50,198 nt of DNA from Fischerella muscicola PCC 7414 (lineage in GTDB: Bacteria; Cyanobacteriota; Cyanobacteriia; Cyanobacteriales; Nostocaceae): positions 1 through 50,198 of the forward strand of contig NZ_AJLK01000072.1 of the NCBI RefSeq assembly GCF_000317205.1. The letters run 5' to 3'. Below, in pieces: positions 18,329 through 27,741 of the stretch. The notes beneath the pieces were generated by a model, which was not told where the DNA came from, made no database searches, and was given only the letters and a program-made list of their open reading frames with translations. Position 1 is the stretch's first letter; every line of letters starts with the position of its first letter. The position numbers and the translations under genes are program-made.

Positions 18329-18889
18329 ATGTATACTCACAGCAAATTTTTGAATCTCAGCGTTGAAGAATATTTGCAATTTGAACTAGAAAGCCGCATT
18401 CGTCACGAATATCTTGCGGGGCAAGTCTATCCAATGCGAGAAGATAGTAATAAAAGTAAAGTCATTACTAGCAATATATTGACCCGATTACGTACACATT
18501 TGTTTTGTACAGACTATCGAGTTTATTCATCAGAAATGAAGATTAAAATTCCTAAATTAAACATCTTTTATTATCCAAATATCTCTGTTACCTGCAACCC
18601 TCAAGATCGAGAAAAATTTTACAAAAGTCAACCTTGTTTGATAGTGGAAGTATTTTCATTGGCAACGGAACGTATTCATCGTAATGAAAAGTTGATGAAT
18701 TATCGGCAATTACAAAACTTACAAGAATACGTTTTAGTTTCAGAATCTGAAATCAAAGTTGAAGTATACCGCAAAAACAATCAGAATAATTGGTTTGTGG
18801 AAGAACTAGGAAAAGAAGATAATCTGCAATTATCTTCGGTAGACTTAGAAATAGCGATCGCAGATATTTATGAAGATGTAAGGATGTAA
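18329..18889 (+). CDS. Uma2 (DUF820) family protein, degenerate active site
   Basis: This 186-residue protein belongs to the Uma2/DUF820 family of PD-(D/E)XK nuclease-like proteins, which occurs in many copies in cyanobacteria. LSVEEYLQFE, RHEYLAGQVY and PCLIVEVFSLATE...KLMNYRQLQNLQEYVLV are recognisable. The usual YYPDV with its catalytic Asp reads YYPNI here, and VLSPST reads VFSLAT. The protein may therefore be catalytically impaired. It precedes the RmlD-like gene by 39 bases on the same strand but no functional link is apparent. Confidence 0.85.
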   Translation: MYTHSKFLNLSVEEYLQFELESRIRHEYLAGQVYPMREDSNKSKVITSNILTRLRTHLFCTDYRVYSSEMKIKIPKLNIFYYPNISVTCNPQDREKFYKSQPCLIVEVFSLATERIHRNEKLMNYRQLQNLQEYVLVSESEIKVEVYRKNNQNNWFVEELGKEDNLQLSSVDLEIAIADIYEDVRM

Positions 18890-18928
18890 GTTTCATGTTA
18901 TTCTCTGCCTGAATAGCGTGAGATTTTC

Positions 18929-19804
18929 ATGATGCACAAACTATTAGTTACTGGAGCTAGTGGATTTTTAGGTTGGCATCTTTGCCAATTGGCAAATCTA
19001 AATTGGGAAGTCTATGGAACTTACTTGACTCATTCTGTAGAAATTCCCAATATCAAAATGCAGAAAGTCAATTTAACAAACTTTCAGGAATTAAAACAGA
19101 TATTTAATGAAATTCAGCCAGCCGCAGTTATTCATACCGCAGCACAATCACAACCTAATTATTGCCAAAATCATCCTGAGGAATCTTATGCAACTAATGT
19201 CATAGTCTCCCAAAACATTGCTGATTTGTGTGCAGATGCTTCTATTCCTTGCGTATTTACATCTACCGACCTTGTTTTTGATGGTTTAAATCCTCCTTAT
19301 CGAGAAACAGATCCTGTATGTCCTATAAATAGATATGGTGAGCAAAAAGTGATGGCAGAAGTGGGAATGTTAGAACGCTATCCGATGACTGCCGTGTGTA
19401 GAATGCCATTAATGTTTGGTGCAGCTACACCCACTGCTACCAGCTTTATCCAGCCGTTTATCAAAACTCTGCAAGAGGGCAAAGAACTAAAATTATTTCT
19501 AGATGAATTTCGTACACCAGTAAGTGCCACTACCGCAGCCAAAGGACTGTTACTAGCATTAGAAAAAGTACAAGGAATAATTCACTTGGGTGGTCAAGAA
19601 AGAATTTCTCGCTATGATTTTGGACGTTTATTAGTAGAAATATTTCAATTACCTACTACTGGATTAAAAGCTTGTCGACAACAAGATGTAAAAATGGCTG
19701 CCCCCAGACCTAGTGATGTTTCCTTAGATAGTTCTAAAGCTTTTGCATTAGGGTATCAACCTCTATCTTTGAGAGCAGAATTAGAGAAATTAGTCAGCAA
19801 ATAG
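18929..19804 (+). CDS. RmlD-like NAD(P)-dependent sugar reductase (SDR)
   Basis: This 291-residue extended short-chain dehydrogenase has the nucleotide-binding motif TGASGFLG (8-15), STDLVFDG, the catalytic YGEQK, and a C-terminal RPSDVSLDSSKA typical of RmlD (dTDP-4-dehydrorhamnose reductase) relatives. The substrate is probably a nucleotide-sugar, but rhamnose genes (rmlA-C) are absent here and the assignment stays at family level. Two ATG codons overlap at 18929 and 18932, and I use the first. A sugar aminotransferase gene converges from the other side of a hairpin element. Confidence 0.85.
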   Translation: MMHKLLVTGASGFLGWHLCQLANLNWEVYGTYLTHSVEIPNIKMQKVNLTNFQELKQIFNEIQPAAVIHTAAQSQPNYCQNHPEESYATNVIVSQNIADLCADASIPCVFTSTDLVFDGLNPPYRETDPVCPINRYGEQKVMAEVGMLERYPMTAVCRMPLMFGAATPTATSFIQPFIKTLQEGKELKLFLDEFRTPVSATTAAKGLLLALEKVQGIIHLGGQERISRYDFGRLLVEIFQLPTTGLKACRQQDVKMAAPRPSDVSLDSSKAFALGYQPLSLRAELEKLVSK

Positions 19805-19826
19805 AGAATTTTCTATTTAAATGTTA

Positions 19827-19951
19827 TGGGACTTACGCAAAATCGTTAAGAAATGAACCGCATAGACGCGCTCATAGGCTACTTTCAGAAGCCCATGAGC
19901 GCGTCTAATGCGTTCTTTGCGGTTCGTTTTTTATATTTAGTATAAGTCCTA
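19827..19951. mobile_element. MITE-related element with long internal hairpin
   Basis: The left end TGGGACTTACGCA (19827-19839) and right end TAAGTCCTA (19943-19951) match the ends of the element at 10275-10368 imperfectly. Inside, TAGACGCGCTCATAGGCT pairs with AGCCCATGAGCGCGTCTA around a short loop (about 19863-19908), and GAACCGCA pairs with TGCGGTTC outside it. No clear target duplication remains. It lies between convergent genes and could act as a two-way terminator. Confidence 0.72.
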
Positions 19952-19994
19952 TTCTATTTAGTTCTTAGTTTTTATATTCAGACACATTCATTAC

Positions 19995-21134
19995 TTATCT
20001 GTTTTTTGAGTGGTGAACTTCTATGATGCCATTAATTACTTGTTGCAAATCTTCATCTGTGAGATTAGAACTAGAAGGTAAGCACAGACCATTTGTAAAT
20101 AAATCTTCTGCTACTGCACCACCAATAGATTCACATTCAGCAAAAACAGGCTGGAGATGTAAAGGTTTCCAAACTGGACGAGACTCAATTTGCTGTGCAG
20201 CAAGTGCTAGGCGCACTTGTTCTCGATCTGCGCCAAAAGCTTGAGGATTGATCGTTAAGCAGGTTAGCCAGCGAGTAGCCTGTCCATAATTAGCTTCCGG
20301 CATAAATTCTATTCCTGGTAAATTTCCCAAAGCAGAGGTGTAAATCATAAAGTTGCGTCGTCTTGATGCAATCCGTTGTGGTAAAACGCGCAACTGACCA
20401 CGACCAATAGCAGATGCAATGCTACTGAGGCGATAGTTGTAGCCAATTTCTGAGTGTTGGTAGTAAGGAAAGCGATCGCGTGCCTGAGTTGACAAGAAAC
20501 GAGCTTTTGCCACTAATTTTGAGTCATCAGCAACCAACATCCCACCACCAGAAGTAGTAATGATTTTATTCCCATTGAAGGAGTAAATACCAATTCGTCC
20601 GCAAGTTCCAACATAACGTCCTTTGTAGGTAGCACCCAATGCTTCGGCGGCATCTTCAATTAAAGGAATGTCATATTGATTGCAAGCTTGGAGTATCGGA
20701 TCAATATCTGCACTTTGGCCAAACAAATGCACGACTATAACTGCTTTGGGTAACTTGCCAATTCGTGCGCGTTTCTCTAGTGCTTCCTGCAACAAGTCAG
20801 GATTCATATTCCAAGAAGTGCGATCGCTATCTATAAATACAGGTTTTGCTCCTTGATAAACAATAGGGTTAGCACTAGCAATGAATGTTAAAGTAGAGCA
20901 AAAAACTTCGTCTCCAAGTTCTACACCAACTAATCGTAAAGCCAAATGCAAAGCCGCAGTGCCAGAACTAACAGCAGCAGCATCACCAGCACCAGTTACT
21001 TGGCAAAATTCCTGCTCAAAAGCATCTATCTGGGGACCAACAGGGGCAATCCAATTAGTATCAAAGGCTTCTTTGACAAATTCTAGTTCAAGATCACCTA
21101 GATGAGGAGTTGAAAGAAGAATTGATTTAGACAT
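19995..21134 (-). CDS. DegT/DnrJ/EryC1/StrS sugar aminotransferase
   Basis: This 379-residue PLP enzyme transfers an amino group to keto-sugar nucleotides. The PLP lysine sits in IYSFNGNKIITTSGGGML, the phosphate-binding SSGTAALHLAL is at 57-67, and the aspartate contacting the pyridine is in IEDAAEALGA. It resembles PglE/LegC-type enzymes used for surface glycans. It converges with the RmlD-like gene, so the two cannot share an operon, though both act on nucleotide-sugars. Upstream lies a long gene-free stretch. Confidence 0.9.
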   Translation of the reverse strand: MSKSILLSTPHLGDLELEFVKEAFDTNWIAPVGPQIDAFEQEFCQVTGAGDAAAVSSGTAALHLALRLVGVELGDEVFCSTLTFIASANPIVYQGAKPVFIDSDRTSWNMNPDLLQEALEKRARIGKLPKAVIVVHLFGQSADIDPILQACNQYDIPLIEDAAEALGATYKGRYVGTCGRIGIYSFNGNKIITTSGGGMLVADDSKLVAKARFLSTQARDRFPYYQHSEIGYNYRLSSIASAIGRGQLRVLPQRIASRRRNFMIYTSALGNLPGIEFMPEANYGQATRWLTCLTINPQAFGADREQVRLALAAQQIESRPVWKPLHLQPVFAECESIGGAVAEDLFTNGLCLPSSSNLTDEDLQQVINGIIEVHHSKNR

Positions 21135-22964
21135 TCAATGTGTGATTAAAAAAATAATAATGTCAAAAATCAAAAAGTGGCGATTTTTCAGTTTCAGAAA
21201 CTTACGTCATACATCATTTTGTTAGACAAAATTAAAGTTAGGGGTGCATTCAAGTGAACTATTAACAGTATAGAAAATGTGTAATTAATTTTGTTTTGAT
21301 ACTTATTAAATGTTCAGGCTGTAAAGATTTTATTAACAGCCAAGTTTAATCATTAGTTGCAAAAAAGAGAATATTTAAGTCTTTATCTGTTTATCTGCAA
21401 ACATAAATAATTTATCAACACTTTTCCAGACTATCATAAAAATCTTTTTCTGCTTATTTGAGTAAATAAAATTTTCGAGTATCGTGTTTCTCGCTAAATA
21501 GCTTGTATTAGATGAAATTTTATAAAAACAAATCTAACTAAATACTATTGCTTTCTTTTATTTCACAAAGTACTTATATGCGAGGAGTTCTAATCATTTA
21601 TATTCATAAACATAAATTTTATACTAGTACATATACGTGAAATATTTTTGATGATAATTTTAAAATATTGAGCTAATACATGCATAATTATCTCTCTAAT
21701 TAAGAAAATCATATTCATGTCAAAGGATTTATTTATACATATTTATTTTAGAAGTTTTATAGTAATAATCATGATTTTCTAAAAAAAGTAAGTATTAAAC
21801 AAGATAAAAATAAGTATCTTTACAAACTTAGATTGTACATAATACTTAGAAACTCAAACTAATCTATATTATTTATTTATGTAAATCAAAATTTCAATAA
21901 CAGAAGAAAAATAAGCTCAAACAAGCCAAGAGTTTATTATTTATGACTTTATCTCCTTCAATTTAAGCAACCAACAATATAACTTTGTTTAATTGGCAGC
22001 AAATCTCATTATGTTGATGACTTTTTTGAGCGTTTAACTTTCTTTTGACAACTACATTAAGAAGGATTTTGATTCAGGATATTATATAAAATTTATTTGA
22101 TAATCTTATATTTTTTTCATGTTTAAATTAACAGTTTATTATATTGATAAATTGACTTTATATGAATTGAAACTGATAAGCACATTATACTCTTAATTAC
22201 AACTTATATGCTATTTTTATGCAACTCTATACAACAGTTGATAAAGATAACTGGTAAAAGAAAGTAAAAGGGATATTATTTTTTTTCATGGAATTGTACT
22301 AATTCAAAAAGATTTAAATTCTCTGGCATACTTCTCTTTATCAAGTAAAATCAGAATTTTCTCTTCCGAATGTCTTATGTAATTGATTTAAAAGTTTTTA
22401 TATTGTTCAATTATTTTTCTTTGAAGTGATACGAATATTATGCAATCAAGATACTGAGGTGCATCTCATATACAAAATTTGTCTTTCCAGTGTTATTTAT
22501 ATAAATCAATTTATTTTTTAGAAAGACTTTATATTTATTGAACAACGAATTAATATAGGAATCTTATTTGATGTTTTAAAAAACTCAGTATGCGTTTATT
22601 CCTTCTTCCTTGTTTTCTGTTCACTGTTTGGATTTCCCTGTCTCTATGACTGTTCAGGAATCAAATCGGATTGCCATAGCATGATAGAGAAAATCAAAAC
22701 AGAATATATGATGTGTAATATGCTTAATTATAATGGGTATGGTATCATTGCTAATTTAATCTATAGCAATCAAAATTCGGTAGAAGTACTGATTTATCTA
22801 CCTGAGTGATTCTATTAAAATTTATCTACGAATAAAAGTTTAGTTTAAGCGTAAGTGGCAAAAATAACAACATTTTTAGAACATATAAATATTATTGAGA
22901 ATAGTATGTCATGAATTAATCAAATTCATTTTTGCTGAACTCAGAGATTAAAGGAGAACCCAAG
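21135..22964. other. 1.8-kb AT-rich stretch without a recognisable gene
   Basis: I found no plausible gene, RNA gene or insertion sequence on either strand. The DNA is strongly AT-rich with many short T and A runs. HIP1 sites are absent, unlike its surroundings. A less AT-rich patch near 22600-22690 resembles dispersed repeat sequence. Decayed genes or a long non-coding regulatory region are both possible. Confidence 0.5.
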
Positions 22965-23240
22965 GTGAACAAGATCCAATTATCTTTGGTTATTAGTTAC
23001 CTACTGATGACCTGCTATTTTGTCATCAACTGGTTAAAATTTTATTTGCGTCATCCTGTTGATTCTCCTGAGGATAAATTTTTATCTTTAGTGTTGTTGG
23101 CGATCGCAATTATCTGCTGGCCCCTAGTCATTCCCATACACTGTTTACAAACTGTCAAGACAAGACAATTCGAGTTCAGTACTGTGGTTCCTGCACTAAT
23201 TGCGATCTCTGCGTTTGGATTAGTATTTTATATGACCTAG
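22965..23240 (+). CDS. Small membrane protein, conserved-looking, unknown
   Basis: This 91-residue protein has three likely membrane segments: LSLVISYLLMTCYFVINWL, FLSLVLLAIAIICWPLVIPI and STVVPALIAISAFGLVFYM. The GTG at 22965 is chosen because AAAGGAG lies nine bases upstream; a TTG at 22932 would put the ribosome-binding site inside the gene. I do not recognise the family. It is flanked by the long AT-rich gap and the convergent GTPase gene. Confidence 0.65.
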   Translation: MNKIQLSLVISYLLMTCYFVINWLKFYLRHPVDSPEDKFLSLVLLAIAIICWPLVIPIHCLQTVKTRQFEFSTVVPALIAISAFGLVFYMT

Positions 23241-23283
23241 TATTAAGTTAGCTTTGCTCATAATTGGTTTTGCAACTTTCCCA

Positions 23284-24165
23284 TCAATTTGGCGGAAGTT
23301 CCAAGGGAAGTTTACCCAACAATCCCTTGCGAAAATCAGTTAAGATTTGCCGTGCAGTTCGTTCAACATCTCCTTTATGACGTAACTCTGATAAGTTGTG
23401 CAAGTATGATTCCCCTGTGGAAGATGTAGGATCGAGGTCGTAACGCGATCGCAAAGGATTTTCTGGTAACACATCAGGCGCGATCACACAAAGTTCATTC
23501 ACTAAATCTACGAATGCTGCTGCTATCAATTGATTATCGTAAGCTGCTTCACCAATATCGTCACAAACAGCCAATTTCAATCCCGCTTCTTGATCTTCTA
23601 ACTTAGCAGGAATTACACCAGGAGCATCTAGTAATTCCAACTCTTCGGAAATTCGCACCCAACGCAATTGGCGAGTCACCCCAGGACGCGCTGCACTCTC
23701 GACTACTCGTCGTCCCACCAAGCGATTAATTAAAGCTGACTTGCCAACATTAGGAAAACCAATCACCACAGCGCGGACTGGACGGGGTAACATACCGCGA
23801 TCGCGTCTTCTTTTATTGAGTTCCACACCAGCTGCTTGTGCTGCTTTTGATACTGCGGTGACTCCTTGACCATGTTGGGCATTGGTAAAAAAAACTTGTT
23901 CACCTTGGCGTTTAAACCAGTCTATCCACAACTGACGTACTTGGTCAGAAATCATATCTAAGCGGTTCAACACCAACAACCGTTTTTTATTCCCTATCCA
24001 TTGTGGTATCTGGGGATGGAAGGTTGACAAAGGAATGCGGGCATCTCGTACCTCTAGCACCACATCTACAAGCTTGAGTTGTTCTTTGAGGTTTTTTTCA
24101 GCTTTGGCAATGTGACCGGGATACCACTGAATTAAATTTAATTTGTAGTTCTGATTTATACCCAT
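23284..24165 (-). CDS. rbgA: Ribosome biogenesis GTPase YlqF/RbgA
   Basis: This 293-residue circularly permuted GTPase has G4 (LNRLD, a variant of NKxD) ahead of G1 GFPNVGKSALI and G3 DAPG, the order that defines the YlqF/YRG family. IQWYPGHIAKAEKNL at the N-terminus is diagnostic. RbgA acts in late assembly of the 50S subunit. The ATG at 24165 (MGINQNYK) is used; a longer reading from 24270 adds 35 residues with no family match. It is the second ribosome-assembly GTPase in the window after obg. Confidence 0.9.
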   Translation of the reverse strand: MGINQNYKLNLIQWYPGHIAKAEKNLKEQLKLVDVVLEVRDARIPLSTFHPQIPQWIGNKKRLLVLNRLDMISDQVRQLWIDWFKRQGEQVFFTNAQHGQGVTAVSKAAQAAGVELNKRRRDRGMLPRPVRAVVIGFPNVGKSALINRLVGRRVVESAARPGVTRQLRWVRISEELELLDAPGVIPAKLEDQEAGLKLAVCDDIGEAAYDNQLIAAAFVDLVNELCVIAPDVLPENPLRSRYDLDPTSSTGESYLHNLSELRHKGDVERTARQILTDFRKGLLGKLPLELPPN

Positions 24166-24357
24166 TTTTTTAATCTTTTGATATGAGAAGGCAAAAGGGC
24201 AACCCCATAAATAATGGGCTTTTGCTCTGAGGATGCCAAGTAGACTTGTCGCACTTTTTGCTTGATACAAATCTTATTATCTTTTCTACGAATAAATTCG
24301 TGTACATCAGGGTGAATAAAAATATTGCTCTTCTTACACCCCTACATCCTTACTCCC

Positions 24358-24744
24358 CTACACCCCTGTTTTAAGTTCAGACTGATGTAAAATCAAACGA
24401 TTGCCATCAGGGTCATAAGCATAAATTTCTCTACCGTGGGATGCAATGATGATTTCCCCTGGTGGGGGATAGCCTAAAGCTGTTAAGTGAGCGATCGCAT
24501 CCTCTAAACTTATCACCTCTAAGCACAAACTAATTTTGCTTTTAGTTGAATACTCAAATTCTAAATAATGGGTTTGTTTTGGTTTAAATATTCCTAATTT
24601 TAAACTAGGTAGTTGGAACTCAGCATAGACATTAGAGATGATATGTTCGGGTTTTTGATTAAAAAGATTAGTATAAAAACTAACTAATCTTTCAAACTCA
24701 AAAGATGCGAAAGTCACAAGTGCGTCAGTACATTGAAATAGCAT
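24358..24744 (-). CDS. VOC (glyoxalase/bleomycin-resistance) family protein
   Basis: This 128-residue protein has the two-module beta-alpha-beta-beta-beta pattern of the vicinal oxygen chelate superfamily. ALVTFASFEFERLVSFYTNLFNQKP opens the fold, and a C-terminal REIYAYDPDGNRLILHQ closes it in the usual way. The substrate is unknown. The ATG at 24744 is preferred to the upstream reading from 24771, whose extra residues have no family match. Confidence 0.8.
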   Translation of the reverse strand: MLFQCTDALVTFASFEFERLVSFYTNLFNQKPEHIISNVYAEFQLPSLKLGIFKPKQTHYLEFEYSTKSKISLCLEVISLEDAIAHLTALGYPPPGEIIIASHGREIYAYDPDGNRLILHQSELKTGV

Positions 24745-24874
24745 AAAGCACCAACTACAAACTGGTTGCATTGTAAAATTCTTTTCGCATCTTGGCAGTA
24801 CCCCTGAGGGTACTCATGGGTAAGGGAAGTTGGGGAGTGTGAGAAGTGTGAGGAATAACCAACCACTAAGCAAT

Positions 24875-24946
24875 GTACAGATGTGCCATGGCACGTCTGG
24901 TACAACCACTAATATTGTACAGACGCGAGGAACATCGCGTCTGTAC
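24875..24946. repeat. Two adjacent palindromes (TACAGA...TCTGTAC family)
   Basis: The first palindrome, 24875-24903, is centred on GTGCCATGGCAC. The second has 12-bp perfect arms GTACAGACGCGA (24917-24928) and TCGCGTCTGTAC (24935-24946) around a GGAACA loop. A copy of the second occurs at 3388-3417. They lie in the promoter-side gap between the VOC gene (-) and the zinc protease gene (+). Confidence 0.8.
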
Positions 24947-25062
24947 TAACCAATGACAAATGACAATTGACTTAACTTTAAATTGTGTCGATCTACTTAG
25001 ACTTGCTGCGATCGCTTCATAATGTAATTAAGAAATATTAAGCAGCAAGATTTCAGTCTAGT

Positions 25063-25740
25063 ATGAGCAAAATCGCCCTGAATTTAGTTGCAATTTTTGT
25101 CTTTCTCATGACCCTTTCGACTCTACTGGGGTCAATGTTCAATTTATCGCCCACTTTACCAGCACTTGCGACCTTCACGATTTTGGGGATAGCCACCTTC
25201 GATTCTTTCGGCTTGCAAGGTAAGGGGGGAACTATATTTTTAGATTGGATAGCAGGGTTTTCGCCAAAACACAGAGAACGTATCATTCATCATGAAGCTG
25301 GACATTTTTTGGTTGCGTATCTGTTGGGTATTCCCGTCATCGGCTATACCCTCAGTGCTTGGGAAGCTTGGAAGCAAAAACAACCAGGACAAGGTGGTGT
25401 CAGTTTTGATGATGCTGAGTTAGCATCTCAACTAGAACAGGGTACGCTAAGCGCCCAAATGCTAGACCGTTACTGCACTGTATGGATGGCGGGTATTACT
25501 GCTGAAACTTTAGTATACGAAAATGCTGAAGGTGGGGCTGATGATAAAAGCAAATTGGCAGGCGTTTTGAGGAGTTTGGGTTTTTCTGTGTCTGCTTGCG
25601 AACAAAAACAACGTTTTTGTGTGTTGCAAGCCAAAACCCTCCTGCAAGAAAATTGGTCGGCTTATCAAGCTTTGGTAGATGCGATGCGACAGAAGGCTAC
25701 AGTAGCAGAATGCCTAAAAATAATTGACGAGAAATTATAA
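25063..25740 (+). CDS. M41 (FtsH-like) zinc metalloprotease lacking the AAA domain
   Basis: This 225-residue protein has two N-terminal hydrophobic segments (3-23 and 31-50), then the zinc site HHEAGH (76-81) and a downstream acidic segment GGADDKSK that may supply the third ligand. It resembles the peptidase domain of FtsH, but there is no ATPase module, so it is probably an ATP-independent or partner-dependent membrane protease. Cyanobacteria and plants are known to have such FtsH-like proteins. It is monocistronic and ends seven bases from the convergent cyclase gene. Confidence 0.85.
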   Translation: MSKIALNLVAIFVFLMTLSTLLGSMFNLSPTLPALATFTILGIATFDSFGLQGKGGTIFLDWIAGFSPKHRERIIHHEAGHFLVAYLLGIPVIGYTLSAWEAWKQKQPGQGGVSFDDAELASQLEQGTLSAQMLDRYCTVWMAGITAETLVYENAEGGADDKSKLAGVLRSLGFSVSACEQKQRFCVLQAKTLLQENWSAYQALVDAMRQKATVAECLKIIDEKL

Positions 25741-25746
25741 AATTTT

Positions 25747-26775
25747 TTAAGAAGAAACTACCCGCAGATGGGAGTTATGGTGAGCAAAGTACTTCTCACA
25801 GCTAATTACACAGTTACGTCCAGCTGCTTTAGCTTGCAATAAACATTGATCAGCACGGTTCAACAGGCTTATACCGTTAACATCATCTTCCATGCGCAGA
25901 CAAGCTGTTCCCAAGCTAATAGTGATGTTGATTGAGAGTTGATTGTTGATTGCAAATGGTTGTTCGCTGACTATACGGTTGAGACGTCGCGCCACCACTA
26001 CTGTTTCATCACAACTTGTGTGGCTAAGAATGATCACAAATTCCTCTCCGCCATAACGAAAAGGAGTGTCTTGATATCGGAGATTTTGCCGCAGTCGGTT
26101 AGATAATAACTGCAAAAGGCGATCGCCAACTAAATGACCGTAAGAATCGTTAACTTTTTTAAAATAATCAACATCTAAAATAATCAAACTCAAAGGAGTG
26201 CCATTAGTACGGGCTTTTTGGATTTGTCTGGGTAAATCCCACTCTAAAGCCCGACGATTACTCAATTGTGTGAGTGAATCAGCTAAAGCGATCGCTGACA
26301 ACAAATCATTTGTCCGGATCAAATCGCGGTATTTCTGTGCTTTTCGCAAACCAATAGTTAATTGTGCTAGCAACAAATTTTGGCTAGCAGTTAACTCTGC
26401 TGAAGTAGAATCTGTTTCTTCTAGAGGTAGCCATATATAGGCATCAGCCCCTTCCCTAAGAGCGATCGAAGTCATTTCTAATTCCCACTCTCTGCCATAT
26501 TTACTTCTATCAAAAAGTAATTGAGAGCGATCCTCCAAAAGAATACAGTAGATCCAAGATAATTTTGTTTGTTCTTTTAACCAATAACAGAGTTCCATGC
26601 TGCCATCACAGCTTGCCTGGACAATTAATATATCGGGCGGAGTAATTTGAATGCGAGATATCGCCTGATTAAGATTAGTGATAACTTCTAAATTAAAAGA
26701 GTTTGCATCATGGATCTGATCTGGAAGTTTGGCGATAAAGTTATCACTTCCAAAGATCAGAATAGAAATCTTCAT
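25747..26775 (-). CDS. Diguanylate cyclase (GGDEF) with degenerate receiver-like N-terminus
   Basis: This 342-residue protein ends in a complete GGDEF domain (about 165-330): DSLTQLSNRRALE, LDVDYFKKVNDSYGHLVGD and RYGGEEFVII, the active-site GGEEF. It should make c-di-GMP. The N-terminal ~125 residues have a receiver-like pattern, but where the phospho-acceptor Asp is expected the sequence is DILIVQASCDG, so phosphorylation is unlikely. It may be a pseudo-receiver that binds another signal. No I-site RxxD is obvious ahead of GGEEF. Confidence 0.87.
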   Translation of the reverse strand: MKISILIFGSDNFIAKLPDQIHDANSFNLEVITNLNQAISRIQITPPDILIVQASCDGSMELCYWLKEQTKLSWIYCILLEDRSQLLFDRSKYGREWELEMTSIALREGADAYIWLPLEETDSTSAELTASQNLLLAQLTIGLRKAQKYRDLIRTNDLLSAIALADSLTQLSNRRALEWDLPRQIQKARTNGTPLSLIILDVDYFKKVNDSYGHLVGDRLLQLLSNRLRQNLRYQDTPFRYGGEEFVIILSHTSCDETVVVARRLNRIVSEQPFAINNQLSINITISLGTACLRMEDDVNGISLLNRADQCLLQAKAAGRNCVISCEKYFAHHNSHLRVVSS

Positions 26776-27279
26776 TGTTTTGCTTTTTGCCCCATTTTAA
26801 CTTTGAGGGAATTGTATTCGTGAAACCTATTCAGGTTTACTGTCCTTACTATATATACCTACATCTTTAGCTAGAGATATTAACCCTTATTTTATTGTCT
26901 CGCTGTCTGAACTACAAGCAATTTTCAATGTTTATCTCCTTAAAATACTAATCTTTACTACAGTGTCTAGAGGTAAAATTTCTGATACCTAATTTCTGCC
27001 CAGATAACCTTAATTTCAAACAGTATAAATACTGAATAATCTTTTTAAGTATAAAAGTATTACTGTAATTTCCAGGAGTCTGTTATCCAAATTTTTACGA
27101 TGATAAAATAATTACCTTAATTGCTAATCTTTAAAAGAAAATCATTCTCTCAGTATAAGTTTCAGACATTATTGTACTGACATCAAGTGTATGAATAATT
27201 TAATGGAATTATCCGTAAAAACCATTACGTACTTATTTTCCTCTACAAATAGATTATATTTATCACTTCGGTGTCAAAC
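26776..27279. other. AT-rich leader region of the cyclase gene
   Basis: No gene is visible. It should contain the promoter of the cyclase gene. It is AT-rich with no clear palindrome. Confidence 0.4.
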
Positions 27280-27501
27280 AAGTTTGTAGACGCGCTTTAC
27301 TCGGTGAACCAGCGTGGAGAATAGGCGCTTTCCGACGAAGTCAATCCCCCCCAGAGTATCGGTAACTTCCCTAAGGACGGGTAAGCTTTTCAAGACAGTC
27401 ATTCATGCTGCTGTTTTGGTACAACCAAACGTGAAAATTCTTACCCCTTCTGCCCTACTCTGCCTTGAAGCCTATGAGCGCGTCTACGTGTCTACAAACT
27501 T
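27280..27501. repeat. Inverted-repeat element with AAGTTTGTAGAC ends
   Basis: AAGTTTGTAGACGCGC (27280-27295) faces GCGCGTCTAC (27478-27487) and GTCTACAAACTT (27490-27501) about 200 bases away. The enclosed DNA is less AT-rich than its surroundings and codes for nothing I recognise. It may be a non-autonomous element; no clear target duplication is seen. Confidence 0.55.
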
Positions 27502-27537
27502 TTCGCAAAATCAAAATCCCAAATTATTAATTATTTA

Positions 27538-27741
27538 TTATTGATAGCCTTCAATAGTATATCCAGCTGCAACAATTGCTTGTTTAATAGACTCTTCTGA
27601 TGCTGCGGATTCTACGGTTACAGTTTTACCTTTTACATCTACCGTGACTTTTGCATCAGGTTCCATTGTGTGAATAGATTCTTTAATTGTGCTAGCACAA
27701 TCTTCACAAGATATGTTTGGAACTGTTAATTTCAGGGCCAT
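27538..27741 (-). CDS. Heavy-metal-associated (HMA) domain protein
   Basis: This 67-residue protein is a single HMA (ferredoxin-like) domain. The metal-binding pair is Cys12 and Cys15 in ISCEDC, and the conserved AIVAAGY closes the fold. Such proteins carry Cu(I) or similar ions to P-type ATPases. The usual M-x-C-x-x-C reads I-S-C-E-D-C here, so the partner metal is open. The ATG at 27741 has GAGG nine bases upstream; the TTG two codons earlier is rejected. No metal ATPase is nearby. Confidence 0.88.
   Translation of the reverse strand: MALKLTVPNISCEDCASTIKESIHTMEPDAKVTVDVKGKTVTVESAASEESIKQAIVAAGYTIEGYQ

Noticed and set aside
27314-27544. Plus-strand reading frame of 76 codons
   Set aside because: Mostly inside the inverted-repeat element at 27280-27501, overlaps the HMA gene end, no ribosome-binding site and no family pattern.
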